This document shows, piece after piece, positions 15,344-23,772 of a stretch of DNA of 31,521 nucleotides. The DNA is from JAVVPO01 sp036655715. Its GTDB lineage: Bacteria > Bacillota > Clostridia > Lachnospirales > Cellulosilyticaceae. How positions within the stretch are numbered: the stretch's first letter is position 1; every line of letters begins with the position of its first letter. The notes under the pieces were generated by a model. It searched no databases. It was not told the origin of the DNA and was given only the letters and a program-made list of their open reading frames with translations. The position numbers and the translations under genes are program-made. Location of the stretch: assembly GCA_036655715.1 (NCBI GenBank), contig JAVVPO010000021.1, positions 1 to 31,521 of the forward strand. Reading direction: 5' to 3'.

Positions 15344-17675
15344 TCCAAAACGCATCTATCAGATTCTGCGCCTGATTAAACTTAACCGTATGATAAGGCC
15401 AAAATTCACTAGGTAGCAAGTTAGTATAGAGGGGCGTGGTAAATCTATCATCTATTAAAAGTACTATTCCCGCATCTTCTTCTGTACGAATTAATCTTCC
15501 CACCGCTTGTAACACCTTATTCATACCTGGATAGGTATAGGCATAGTGGTAACCTTCTTTATCTCTATCATTAAAGTAGTATTTAATAAGATCTTTTTCA
15601 AGTCCTATCTGCGGCAATCCAACGCCTACTACGATTACACCTATTAGTCTATCTTTTGTAAGGTCTATTCCCTCGGAGAACATACCTCCTAATACACAAA
15701 ATCCAATGATAGTCTCCGTAGGCTCTTGCACAAATCTACCTAGAAAACTCTCCCTTTCTTCTTCTGTCATATTAGACTCTTGCCTATAAGCTGTATACGT
15801 CGTTTGTCTTTTGCTAAACCGCTCATAAACTTCTATCATATATTTATAAGAAGGGAAAAATACCAAATAGTTCCCAGTCTTACACCCTACTACTTGCTCT
15901 ATATAGTTACATATCTTCTCGTAACTTCCTTCTCTATGTTGATATCTCGTCGACACATCTCTAGCTATTAATCTAAAACTTTTTTTGTTATCAAAAGGGG
16001 ATGATAAGGCTATAGCCTTATCATCTTGTCCACCTAACATGTACTTATAATAATCTATAGGGAGTAGCGTTGCTGAGAAGAAAATGACACTCTTACATGC
16101 AGCTATAGTCTCCCCGATTAGAAATGAGGGGTCAATACAAAACATCTTGAGCACCGTATCCCCATCCACTTCATCTGCATAGGTTACATACTTATCATCA
16201 AAGAGGTCAAAAATCTTCATAAAATTATAAGCCTCAAAGTATAAGTCCATTAAATCATTTGGCATACTACCAGCTGCACCTGCCTGTAAGCGCTTGTCAC
16301 ACTCCCCAACAAAATTTCTAAGTAACCTACAAAGTTCTTTAGGGGCATCTTTCGTAATAAGTACACTCGAAACTTCGATATAATCTTTCTCAATATCTAG
16401 CATATAGTGACTGAGTTTCGTAAGTGCCTTTCCTATATTCGGATAGACTCCGCCAAGTGAACCCTTCACTTGTCCAAGAGTCCTTTTAGATAGGCTCGCC
16501 GAAAACATTTCTCGTGCTCTATCTACCAAATTATGAGCCTCATCTACCAAGATAACAAATTCTCTGTTATCTAGAAATCGCTTTAAGCTCACTGCTGGAT
16601 CAAAGACATAGTTGTAGTCACAAATAACTATATCGGTGTAGATAGCTAGATCTAATGTCAACTCAAAAGGACACACTTTGTGCTTTTCGGCATATTCACT
16701 TATCTTGTTTCTCGTAAAGATATCACAGTTATGGAGTGCATCAAGTAGTGCTTCATCTATTCTATCAAAGTGCCCATTGGCATATTCACAGTGCTCTGCC
16801 ATACAATTTCTTTTTTCTAGAAAACAGATTTTATCCTTTGCGGTAATTGTAATGGATTTAACTCTCGTCTCTTCACCATGAATCATCCTGACTGTGTCTT
16901 CAGCTACTGTCCGTGTAATCGTCTTGGCCGTCAGGTAAAATATCTTGGAAACATGACCTTCACCCATCGCTTTAACTGCTGGAAATAGGGTGGAGATTGT
17001 CTTGCCTATCCCAGTCGGTGCACTGACGTAAAGATTATTGTGGTCTACAATGCTTTTGTATATGCTAACAGCCATCTCCCGCTGTCCTGGTCTATAATTA
17101 CCAAAAGGAAATGTATAGTTCTTAAGTGACTCATTGCGAACCTTTATCCATGCCATATAGTACCTAATCCATACTGCATATCTTGCCATAAGGTCCTCAA
17201 AAAACGCCCTTAATTCTTCGTAAGTTTGATCTTTAAGTAGGTGTTTCATCTTCTTCGTTTCTAGATTATAGTAAGTTAATCTTACACGAATGTTTTTCAA
17301 ACTATTTTGATGAGCATAAATATATGCATAGCACTTTGCTTGTGCCCAGTGCAAATGGTTGTAGTCTTCATCAATCTTATCTAGGCTAGCTGTCGTTGAT
17401 TTAATCTCATCTATAGTTACAGAAACCAAATCACGAATAATCCCATCTGCTCGCCCTTCTACTATAAAGAGGAGTTCTTCATCTCTATGCTCATGGATGA
17501 GTCTTACTTCAGGCTCATAGTTCGCATCCATAGATTTTTGTACTTTTTTATGGGCAATCGTGCCTTGTACTGCGCGACTCGAACTCACAAAAGAAGTATT
17601 GATACTACCTTGCCTTAAGACGAATTCTATTAGCTCTCTAACGGATATGTTGATGATTCCTTCATTGATACGCAT
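15333..17675 (-). CDS. Cas4/RecB-like nuclease fused to Fe-S DinG/XPD-type DNA helicase
   Basis: 780 residues in two parts. Residues 1-185 are a PD-(D/E)XK nuclease of the RecB/Cas4 kind: GRADGI with D77, the DEIKST triad centre (E90, K92) and a QxxxY motif (Q112-Y116). Residues 195-780 are a superfamily 2 helicase: Walker A SAPTGIGKT (218-226), the DEAH box (378-381), and a C-terminal half with SPFDNKKSF, GGMFSEGIDL and QAVGRLIRTEED. Four cysteines between motifs I and II (C284, C291, C296, C335) are spaced like the Fe-S cluster of XPD/DinG helicases. The expected job is unwinding and trimming DNA ends or flaps in repair, comparable in layout to a Dna2-type nuclease-helicase, though in reverse kinship. 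The stop codon lies inside the 55-base repeat. The family is widespread in clostridia but little studied. Confidence 0.87.
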   Translation of the reverse strand: MRINEGIINISVRELIEFVLRQGSINTSFVSSSRAVQGTIAHKKVQKSMDANYEPEVRLIHEHRDEELLFIVEGRADGIIRDLVSVTIDEIKSTTASLDKIDEDYNHLHWAQAKCYAYIYAHQNSLKNIRVRLTYYNLETKKMKHLLKDQTYEELRAFFEDLMARYAVWIRYYMAWIKVRNESLKNYTFPFGNYRPGQREMAVSIYKSIVDHNNLYVSAPTGIGKTISTLFPAVKAMGEGHVSKIFYLTAKTITRTVAEDTVRMIHGEETRVKSITITAKDKICFLEKRNCMAEHCEYANGHFDRIDEALLDALHNCDIFTRNKISEYAEKHKVCPFELTLDLAIYTDIVICDYNYVFDPAVSLKRFLDNREFVILVDEAHNLVDRAREMFSASLSKRTLGQVKGSLGGVYPNIGKALTKLSHYMLDIEKDYIEVSSVLITKDAPKELCRLLRNFVGECDKRLQAGAAGSMPNDLMDLYFEAYNFMKIFDLFDDKYVTYADEVDGDTVLKMFCIDPSFLIGETIAACKSVIFFSATLLPIDYYKYMLGGQDDKAIALSSPFDNKKSFRLIARDVSTRYQHREGSYEKICNYIEQVVGCKTGNYLVFFPSYKYMIEVYERFSKRQTTYTAYRQESNMTEEERESFLGRFVQEPTETIIGFCVLGGMFSEGIDLTKDRLIGVIVVGVGLPQIGLEKDLIKYYFNDRDKEGYHYAYTYPGMNKVLQAVGRLIRTEEDAGIVLLIDDRFTTPLYTNLLPSEFWPYHTVKFNQAQNLIDAFWRND

Positions 17676-17803
17676 ATATTCACCACCCTTCTTTTATATT
17701 CTCTCTGATTCATAAATTCTATTATAAGCCATATAGAGTAAACTGCCTAGCTACCTTAGGTTTACCCATTCTTACATAGTTCATTTAAAGTTTTATTTAA
17801 GCT

Positions 17804-17846
17804 AAAAAAGGCCTGCCTCCTGACTTTCGTCAGGGACAGACCTCAT
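17804..17846 (-). terminator. Terminator repeat copy 1, after the Rpn-family gene
   Basis: A 43-base sequence identical to 19343-19385. On the minus strand it folds into a stem centred on CCTGAC/GTCAGG with a GAAA loop, ending in six T. It serves as the terminator of the Rpn-family gene. Confidence 0.85.
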
Positions 17847-17919
17847 GCTACTGGGAGATCTGGCCTTCACTTACTGAGTGAGCACCTGTCCTCGTAGCCC
17901 CATACTTACCTTTAGTAGG

Positions 17920-18882
17920 CTAACTTGCTAAAGACTTTCTAATACTTTGAATTTCTTCAATTGTTAACTCAGTTAAGTCACTAATGGTTTCATCATCTAA
18001 TCCCTTAGCTATTGCTTTCTTTGCTACCCCTATCTTTTCTTCTGTCTTTCCTTCTATTTTTCCATTTTTCTTAGCATTTTCAGCTCTTTCATTCATTTCT
18101 TGTAAAGTCTTTGTGATATTAGCAGTCAATATGCCCACCTCTTCCTTACTTAAATTTGATTTAAACATTTTTAATACTGCTTCTCTTACAGTTCCTTCTG
18201 TTGTATGGTCTAACCAATCCACAAGCCTTAGCTTCTGTTCCTCTGGAATGTTTTCAAATTCTGTTGCTACAACTGCTGCTCTTTTTATAAATTCTTGTGC
18301 GTCTATCTTCTGGTCTAATAAGAATATCGCTGATACGATATTTTCAATCTCTATAAGATTTTCTTTGCTATAGTTATTTACATTGATAAGTGCATATTTA
18401 AAGTTAATTGCATAGTCCCCAAACAACTCCACTCTTTGAATCTTATCTTTAAATTCCATAGCAGCTGTCCATGTAGGTTCTCCATTATAAAGAACAATAG
18501 GTATTACCGCTGGTAACTTAAAGCCTTTCTTCTTAACTTCTCCTTTTGGAAATTGCTTCACATACTTACGCCATATCTCAGCTGTGTACGAAAATAATCT
18601 TATAGGCATACTATAATCTACTGTTGACTGAAGCTCAAGGAGTATACAAAAGATAACTTCTTGGTCCTCAATGGTTGCAGTATAAACCACATCTGCCTCA
18701 ATCTCTTCATAATCTCTTACGACATAATGACTTTTATCTTCACTTAGTCCTTCGGGATTTAGCTGATCTGCCCATGATTCTTTAACAAAACTTTGAAGTA
18801 ATTCTAGAAAGATTTCTTTATTTTCAAAAAAGCTTCTATAGGTTTTGTCATGAATGTTATTAATACCTTTTTTCATACTCAT
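17920..18882 (-). CDS. Rpn-family recombination-promoting nuclease (putative transposase)
   Basis: 320 residues, apparently intact. The N-terminal 230 residues are the PD-(D/E)XK Rpn/YhgA-like domain: IHDKTYRSFFENKEIFLELL, a catalytic Asp in EIEADVVYTA, and the E-x-Q pair in LLELQSTVDYSMPIRLFSY. A Lys/Glu-rich linker (KKNGKIEGKTEEKIG) leads to a short C-terminal helical tail (GLDDETISDLTELTIEEIQ). Rpn proteins stimulate RecA-independent recombination in E. coli, and some act as DNA endonucleases or in phage defence. They spread by duplication. Two things fit that here: its terminator is duplicated 1.5 kb away, and a broken relative lies between (19035-19268). Confidence 0.85.
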   Translation of the reverse strand: MSMKKGINNIHDKTYRSFFENKEIFLELLQSFVKESWADQLNPEGLSEDKSHYVVRDYEEIEADVVYTATIEDQEVIFCILLELQSTVDYSMPIRLFSYTAEIWRKYVKQFPKGEVKKKGFKLPAVIPIVLYNGEPTWTAAMEFKDKIQRVELFGDYAINFKYALINVNNYSKENLIEIENIVSAIFLLDQKIDAQEFIKRAAVVATEFENIPEEQKLRLVDWLDHTTEGTVREAVLKMFKSNLSKEEVGILTANITKTLQEMNERAENAKKNGKIEGKTEEKIGVAKKAIAKGLDDETISDLTELTIEEIQSIRKSLAS

Positions 18883-19034
18883 CTTTTGACCTCTGTTTTC
18901 TTTTATTACTTTTATTATATGCCACTCCTATGTGCTTCACAATGTGTTTTTAATCCTTTATTCACTCAACTTCAGCAAGGACTAGACTCTATAGTAGCAC
19001 TCTAACCTTCACTTACTAGAAAAAAAATAAGTCT

Positions 19035-19268
19035 CTACGACTCTGAGTCCAGCTTTAAATCTCTTACTTCATCTATGGATAGTTCCGTCATATCCGCAAC
19101 GTTTTCTATATCCATTCCTTTACTCAATAATCTTCTCTATTCTTTGCCTCCACTTAACCTAATAAGTTCATCTTTGGCTTCCCTTATTTCTTCTATTCCC
19201 ATTTCAAGAGACCTAACTTTCTCACTTTCAGGATTTTGAATTTCTACCTGTTTGATTGGTTTTAACAT
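19035..19268 (-). pseudogene. Remnant of a PD-(D/E)XK nuclease family transposase (Rpn/PDDEXK_2 type)
   Basis: From the ATG at 19268 the reading frame gives 43 residues, including NPESEKVRSLEMGIEEIREA and KDELIRLSGGKE, then an in-frame TAG (19137-19139). It resumes as RRLLSKGMDIENVADMTELS and IDEVRDLKLDSES before the final stop at 19035. Both parts match the C-terminal third of PDDEXK_2-type putative transposases, including the tail that recognisably parallels the intact Rpn gene at 17920. The catalytic N-terminal domain and the linker are gone, so it cannot work as a nuclease. Confidence 0.72.
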
Positions 19269-19342
19269 AGTTATCTTCTTTTGTTTATTTCATCTTATAC
19301 TTAAAGTATAACCCAATTGAATAAGCGATAAAAGTATTAAAG

Positions 19343-19385
19343 AAAAAAGGCCTGCCTCCTGACTTTCGTCAGGGACAGACCTCAT
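19343..19385 (-). terminator. Terminator repeat copy 2
   Basis: Identical over 43 bases to 17804-17846. Here it follows the 53-residue gene fragment at 19395-19556. Both copies end in a T run on the minus strand. Confidence 0.85.
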
Positions 19386-19394
19386 ACTAGTGGC

Positions 19395-19556
19395 TTAATC
19401 TCTAGTTGCTAAAAAATCTTCTACTACTTTTAATTCTACTAATGCTATTTTCGCTTCTTCTACCGCTTTACTTCCCTGTACTCTTGCTTCTGTAAGTGTT
19501 GGTGCAGTAGTATCTTCTACTTCTATACTTTCAACAGTGTATTTTTGTATATAAAC
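19395..19556 (-). pseudogene. C-terminal fragment of an unidentified gene
   Basis: An open frame of 53 codons without any start codon, bounded upstream by TAG at 19557. It reads VYIQKYTVESIEVEDTTAPT, then LTEARVQGSKAVEEAKIALV and ELKVVEDFLATRD, and looks like real protein. It is directly followed by the 43-base terminator. I do not recognise the family; it is probably the surviving end of a gene lost by deletion. Confidence 0.5.
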
Positions 19557-19622
19557 CTAAATTTTTCTTAAAAGTTATATAATAGCTAGCTTTAAGGCGT
19601 TTTTATCACTGGGAAAGTTGAG

Positions 19623-20501
19623 TTACTTAATAATATCCCTATTCACCAACAAATCTGCTATCTCCTCTGTTGGAATGACAAAGTTGCTCTCTCCTGTTGA
19701 TCCTGGGCCTGCTTCGTATTTGTCAAAATGAATAACTAACTCACCTTTGTTATTGATATAGAATTTTTGATCTGGTTTAATCCCTTCATAGAGTGGCATT
19801 TCATCTTCTGGCATCCAGTATACTTTGCTCTCATCTTCTGCCATAATACCTTTCATCTCACCTATGAGATACTCATTAATGACTGATACATACGTATCAT
19901 CTTTAAATAAGCTTGGTAAAGTGAGTGCTGTCTCACTTTTCTTATCAATCACATAGAATTTCACTTCTTGATTAGTAGATGCCATGCTTTCTACCTTATT
20001 AACTCTTAGTACAAAAACTTCTTCTGTATCAGTAAGTACTTCATAGTTCATATCTACATTATAATGCGCTACAGAATCTACCTCTTCCCATTCTTTAGCC
20101 ATTGCTATAAAATCTTCATAAGTCTTATCCGCCTGAGCTTCTAATTCTTTATTGAGTTCATCTTGTAGCTCCTTGTTCGCTAATCCTTCTACTTGAGGCA
20201 CACTGATATTAGCTTGTTGCCTATCCCCTTCAACTTTGTACTCTCTAAAGTTGATGACATTAATGATATTTCCAATCACAGGTATACCACTTAATGTATC
20301 TGCGAAAGTTGGACTAATATTTATAGTAAGTACTAGTGCTGCTGCCATACCTGTTGTTATTTTTGCCCATTTCATTTGACCACTCCTCTTTTTCTTTAAC
20401 CCTATTTTAATTGCCTCTTCCACTCTTGTATCTAATTCTTTAGGAATTGGAATTTCTAAATATTCTTTTTTGATTTGCTCTAAATCTTTCTCACTTTTCA
20501 T
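19623..20501 (-). CDS. RsiV-like anti-sigma factor (DUF4179/DUF3298)
   Basis: 292 residues. A cytoplasmic N-terminus (1-44) precedes a single membrane segment at about 45-62 (WAKITTGMAAALVLTINISP). An extracellular region follows, ending in a DUF3298 domain (about 185-290: PSLFKDDTYVSVINEYL, KFYINNKGELVIHFDKYEAG, VIPTEEIADLL). This layout and length match RsiV of Bacillus (285 residues), which holds sigma-V inactive until its outer domain binds lysozyme and it is cut by signal peptidase and then site-2 protease. A signal-peptidase-like site (SPTFA-D) follows the membrane segment. It is 13 bases behind the sigma gene with an AAGGAGG site. Lysozyme as the actual signal is inferred by homology. 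Confidence 0.85.
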   Translation of the reverse strand: MKSEKDLEQIKKEYLEIPIPKELDTRVEEAIKIGLKKKRSGQMKWAKITTGMAAALVLTINISPTFADTLSGIPVIGNIINVINFREYKVEGDRQQANISVPQVEGLANKELQDELNKELEAQADKTYEDFIAMAKEWEEVDSVAHYNVDMNYEVLTDTEEVFVLRVNKVESMASTNQEVKFYVIDKKSETALTLPSLFKDDTYVSVINEYLIGEMKGIMAEDESKVYWMPEDEMPLYEGIKPDQKFYINNKGELVIHFDKYEAGPGSTGESNFVIPTEEIADLLVNRDIIK

Positions 20502-20514
20502 AGAAGCCTCCTTG

Positions 20515-20985
20515 TTATTTTATTTTTATCCTAAGCTTTTTTAAGGCTGTATATAGCCTTGTTTTGATTGTATTTTCATTTTGCTGCAACACCTGTGCAA
20601 TCTCATTGATTTGAAGGTCTTCAAAATATCTGAGCTTGACTATGGTCTGGTAAGGCTCTTCTAGTTTATCTAGAGCTTCTTTTAAATCTATATTTTCATA
20701 AGTATCATATAAACATCCTTCATCCAATGTTTCTTGATAAATGTATTTCTTATTTTTTCTTAGATAATCCAAAGCAGTATTGACTATGATACGGTACATC
20801 CACGTCTTTACATAATTAATTTCCTTTAAACTATCTAGTGAGGTCAAGGCTTTGCAAATACTTTCTTGTACTATATCCAAAGCATCCTGTTCATTTCTAG
20901 TATAGCTATACGCCAAACGATACATGGATTCTTTGTACTCTAGAGTATACTCTATTACTTTATTTTCTTTTAATTTGCCTTTCAT
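20515..20985 (-). CDS. ECF RNA polymerase sigma factor, SigV-like
   Basis: 156 residues. Region 2 spans residues 10-75 (YKESMYRLAYSYTRNEQDAL, DIVQESICKAL, YVKTWMYRIIVNTALDYLRK). Region 4 spans about 100-155 (LDKLEEPYQTIVKLRYFEDL, INEIAQVLQQNENTIKTRLY). No region 3 is present, as usual for ECF sigma factors. The pairing with a downstream DUF3298 anti-sigma factor places it in the SigV group. An ECF-type promoter upstream (21025-21053) suggests that it drives its own operon. No oatA, dlt or other envelope-modification gene is nearby, so its regulon lies elsewhere. Confidence 0.87.
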   Translation of the reverse strand: MKGKLKENKVIEYTLEYKESMYRLAYSYTRNEQDALDIVQESICKALTSLDSLKEINYVKTWMYRIIVNTALDYLRKNKKYIYQETLDEGCLYDTYENIDLKEALDKLEEPYQTIVKLRYFEDLQINEIAQVLQQNENTIKTRLYTALKKLRIKIK

Positions 20986-21024
20986 ACTTGCCCCCTATCT
21001 CTCTGTTTTTCAGCTGACTCTTTA

Positions 21025-21053
21025 TAGACGCTGTCTATTAGCAAAAAGTTTTA
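21025..21053 (-). promoter_or_regulatory. ECF-type autoregulatory promoter of the sigma/anti-sigma operon
   Basis: On the minus strand: TAAAAC (-35, 21048-21053), a 17-base spacer, and CGTCTA (-10, 21025-21030), about 40 bases before the ATG. It matches the ECF pattern TGAAAC-N16/17-CGTC, with CGTC being diagnostic. Confidence 0.68.
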
Positions 21054-21226
21054 GCATTTATAATTCATTCCAAGTGCCCCGCATAAAACCCGATTGATTA
21101 TCATTAATGGATAAGGCATAAATAATAACAGTGTATCCATCGTATCCTATATAACGTATGCCATCTTAGTGAAAGAATATATCCCCAACAAAGTTTCCAC
21201 TCATATCACATTATCTCTATAATCGA

Positions 21227-21272
21227 TAAAAATAGGAGCCGTCGCAGATTTTGATTACCTGCAACGACTCCT
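21227..21272 (-). terminator. Terminator downstream of the two-component operon and the MNT/HI0074 remnant
   Basis: On the minus strand, 14 paired bases with two G-U pairs (AGGAGTCGTTGCAG with CTGCGACGGCTCCT) and an 11-base loop, followed by TATTTTTA. The stem begins a few bases after the last remnant codon at 21276. Confidence 0.78.
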
Positions 21273-21275
21273 ACT

Positions 21276-21621
21276 TTATTTTGTAAAACATCTAGCTAGC
21301 TCATTAAATAGTATGAGATGCTTTTCTTTTATTCTCTCATAAATTTCTTTTGCTTATTCCCTGCTGGCTTTCCATGCAAGCTCTGTTGTGAATTCAAAAC
21401 GTTGTATCACTCCATCTCGATTAAGTGCTGTTGGCATTTCTCCACATTCTATAATAGCTTCATTTTGCATAATAAGTATTCCTTCTCTATCTATGTTTTG
21501 ATTCAACTTTTCCTCTAGGTATTGATCTACTAATATCACATCAAATTTATATAATGTATCTATTCCCTCAATATCTCCTATAAGTTTATAGAAATTCTTG
21601 AATTCCTTGTGGTCATAGATG
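21276..21621 (-). pseudogene. Decayed MNT nucleotidyltransferase / HI0074 (MntA-HepT type) module
   Basis: One reading frame joins pieces of two genes. It starts right at the histidine-kinase stop with the C-terminal half of an MNT-type nucleotidyltransferase (FYKLIGDIEGIDTLYKFDVI, then LVDQYLEEKLNQNIDREGIL). It continues in frame into the HI0074 substrate-binding/HEPN family core (LNRDGVIQRFEFTTELAWKA). A TAA (21354-21356) interrupts it, and the frame resumes with the typical HI0074 tail (IYERIKEKHLILFNELARCF). The catalytic GSRARG and DxD region of the nucleotidyltransferase and the middle of HI0074 are missing. Intact pairs of this kind (HI0073/HI0074, MntA/HepT) act as toxin-antitoxin modules. 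This copy is non-functional. Confidence 0.75.
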
Positions 21622-23772
21622 TTAAAGGGGCATAACTACTTCTACTTTAAACAAATCTCCATCTAACTCTATCTTAAACTGACCACCTTGTACCTGCACC
21701 AAACTCTGTGCGATTGCAAGTCCTAGCCCTGAACCTTCTGTTGTTCTTGATTCATCGCCTCTTATGAACCGCTCCGTAAGTTCACTTGGATCCATCATGT
21801 TCAGAGGGTCTTTGGATATATTTTTGATAATGAGCTTTCCATATGCCATTTCTTTTCTTACTTCTACATAGACTCTTGTATTTGGCAATGCGTACTTACT
21901 TACATTAGAAAGTAAATTTTCTATGACACGCCACATATGTCTACCATCTGCCATCACACTGATCTCATCTAGTCTACTTATGATTACTTCTAGTCCATTT
22001 GCTTCTAATCTATCATTATATTCACCTATAGACTGTACGACTAGCTGACTAAGCTCTAGTATCTCCATAGTTGTTTTCACATTGCCTGTTGCTACTTTAG
22101 ATGCTTCCACTAGGTCTTCCACTAGCTGTTTAAGTCTAGCACTTCTTTCTGAGAGCACTTCGATATATTCATTTGCTGTAGCATTTTCAATCTTTTCTTG
22201 CTTTAGTAAATCAATATAACTAATAATAGAAGTAAGTGGTGTCTTCAGGTCATGGGATACATTGGTGATGAGCTCCGTCTTAAGCTTTTCACTCTTTAGT
22301 TTCTGAGCAACTGCTGACTCTAGACCTTCACCTACATGATTGATAGTCCCTGCCATCTCTTCCATTACTGGGAGTGAGTAACTAAGTTTTACTTTTGTCT
22401 CTAGCTCTCCACTAGCTATTTTTTTAAGACCTTTAGAAAGTTCTCGGTAATCTATTACAATCTTGATGATTCCTACTAGAGCTAACCCATTAAAGGCAAT
22501 CCAGCCCATCACACCAAGAACCCAAAATCCCCCAAAACCTATCATCACTGCGAGGCCTAGGTTAATCACACTATAGCCCAAGATCCCTACTACTGCCCAT
22601 ACAGGTAAGTTCCCTTCTTTTATTCCTTTATTCAAAATCCATCTAGCACCTTTTACTATCCCAATATGCTGTGTAAAGCTATGATTCTTCAGATGTCTTA
22701 TCCAACTTGATAAGAATAGCAATGTCCAAGCACAGCCTACACCTACTGATAGATACATAAGACCTAAGTATATAGAGCCTTCCCTAATCATTTCATAAAA
22801 GTCTCTGTAGTCTAAACTATTTACAAAGCCTACAAAACATATAAATAGCCCAATCCAATAGCCAACAACCTGTATCTCAAATGGTATTTTATCAATAGCT
22901 ACTAAATGTACTTCTTTATCTTTTGCCCTTCTACCTACTACAATCAGTCCATAGATACTAAGTAATACCCCTACAATTAATCCAGGTGTTGCAAATTGAT
23001 AAATGAACACCTCTGCCCAAGTTTTGCCTCGGTAAAATGCTTCACTCTCTTCATAGAAATGGTCTCCAGGAACAAGTTCCTTAGCCATCGCTACGTAGAT
23101 TGTATAATCATATTGACCACTAAAATCTTCTCCATTATAGTACTCAAAGTTTTTACTATCATTAATATGATATTCTCGCTCTCCTCTATAAGTCGTAGCA
23201 AACTCTTGAATATAGGCTCCGTTACCAATGATATAAGCATCTCTACTCGTTAAAATCCCACTTATTTCAGCCGTGCTAAGTGTTCCTTCTATACTCGTAA
23301 CAACTTCTCCTGTTTTATTATTGATCGCATAGAAATCTATATTAACATTGTTTTTTAATAGCTCTCGTTTGAGCTTTTCAAAATACTCTTTTCTATCCTT
23401 GATAATGCCATCTTTTGCAAACTGTATGCTCTGTTCTCCAATTAAACCAATTTGCTCTTCAGGTACTTTGTTATACTCTCTTATCTCATCCGTCGAACTC
23501 CCCACTAAATAGGCATTTATCTCCTTTCCTGTAATCTTATCAGGATCAAAGATACTCTCATCTGCATAACGCACAATCCAATCTCTTACATAACCTGCTT
23601 TTTGAATAAATGCATCTTTAAATTCCCAAGTATTATAGTAATCACTTTCATAAGGTGCATCCATAAAAGCAACTCCGCCTTGTACCACCAAAACAGCACA
23701 AATACATATCAAGATAACTGCTATACTTTTTGTCACTATGTTATAACTAAATTTTTTCAACCAGGTAACCAC
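21622..23772 (-). CDS. Sensor histidine kinase
   Basis: 716 residues. TM1 lies at about 15-33, then an extracellular sensor of about 220 residues (residues 36-255) with no recognised fold. Four to six further membrane segments lie between 256 and 440 (for example LIVGVLLSIYGLIVVG, YWIGLFICFVGFV, VVGILGYSVINLGLAVMIGF). A HAMP-like linker (441-465), the dimerisation helix with NVSHDLKTPLTS (H507) and an ATPase domain (ENLLSNVSKYA, EGSGLGLAIAQSLVQVQGG) complete it. The start GTG overlaps the end of the response-regulator gene by 26 bases, so translation is coupled. The layout resembles the large multi-pass clostridial kinases sometimes annotated VanS-like. The signal is unknown and no target gene is adjacent. 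Confidence 0.9.
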   Translation of the reverse strand: MVTWLKKFSYNIVTKSIAVILICICAVLVVQGGVAFMDAPYESDYYNTWEFKDAFIQKAGYVRDWIVRYADESIFDPDKITGKEINAYLVGSSTDEIREYNKVPEEQIGLIGEQSIQFAKDGIIKDRKEYFEKLKRELLKNNVNIDFYAINNKTGEVVTSIEGTLSTAEISGILTSRDAYIIGNGAYIQEFATTYRGEREYHINDSKNFEYYNGEDFSGQYDYTIYVAMAKELVPGDHFYEESEAFYRGKTWAEVFIYQFATPGLIVGVLLSIYGLIVVGRRAKDKEVHLVAIDKIPFEIQVVGYWIGLFICFVGFVNSLDYRDFYEMIREGSIYLGLMYLSVGVGCAWTLLFLSSWIRHLKNHSFTQHIGIVKGARWILNKGIKEGNLPVWAVVGILGYSVINLGLAVMIGFGGFWVLGVMGWIAFNGLALVGIIKIVIDYRELSKGLKKIASGELETKVKLSYSLPVMEEMAGTINHVGEGLESAVAQKLKSEKLKTELITNVSHDLKTPLTSIISYIDLLKQEKIENATANEYIEVLSERSARLKQLVEDLVEASKVATGNVKTTMEILELSQLVVQSIGEYNDRLEANGLEVIISRLDEISVMADGRHMWRVIENLLSNVSKYALPNTRVYVEVRKEMAYGKLIIKNISKDPLNMMDPSELTERFIRGDESRTTEGSGLGLAIAQSLVQVQGGQFKIELDGDLFKVEVVMPL

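Larger units (their letters stand above)
18883..19622. other. Decayed accessory stretch without an intact gene
   Basis: About 740 bases holding two minus-strand gene remnants (19035-19268 and 19395-19556) and the second copy of the 43-base terminator. CCTTCACTTACT also occurs twice, at 17864-17875 and 19006-19017, in each case just downstream of an Rpn-type tail. Confidence 0.7.
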
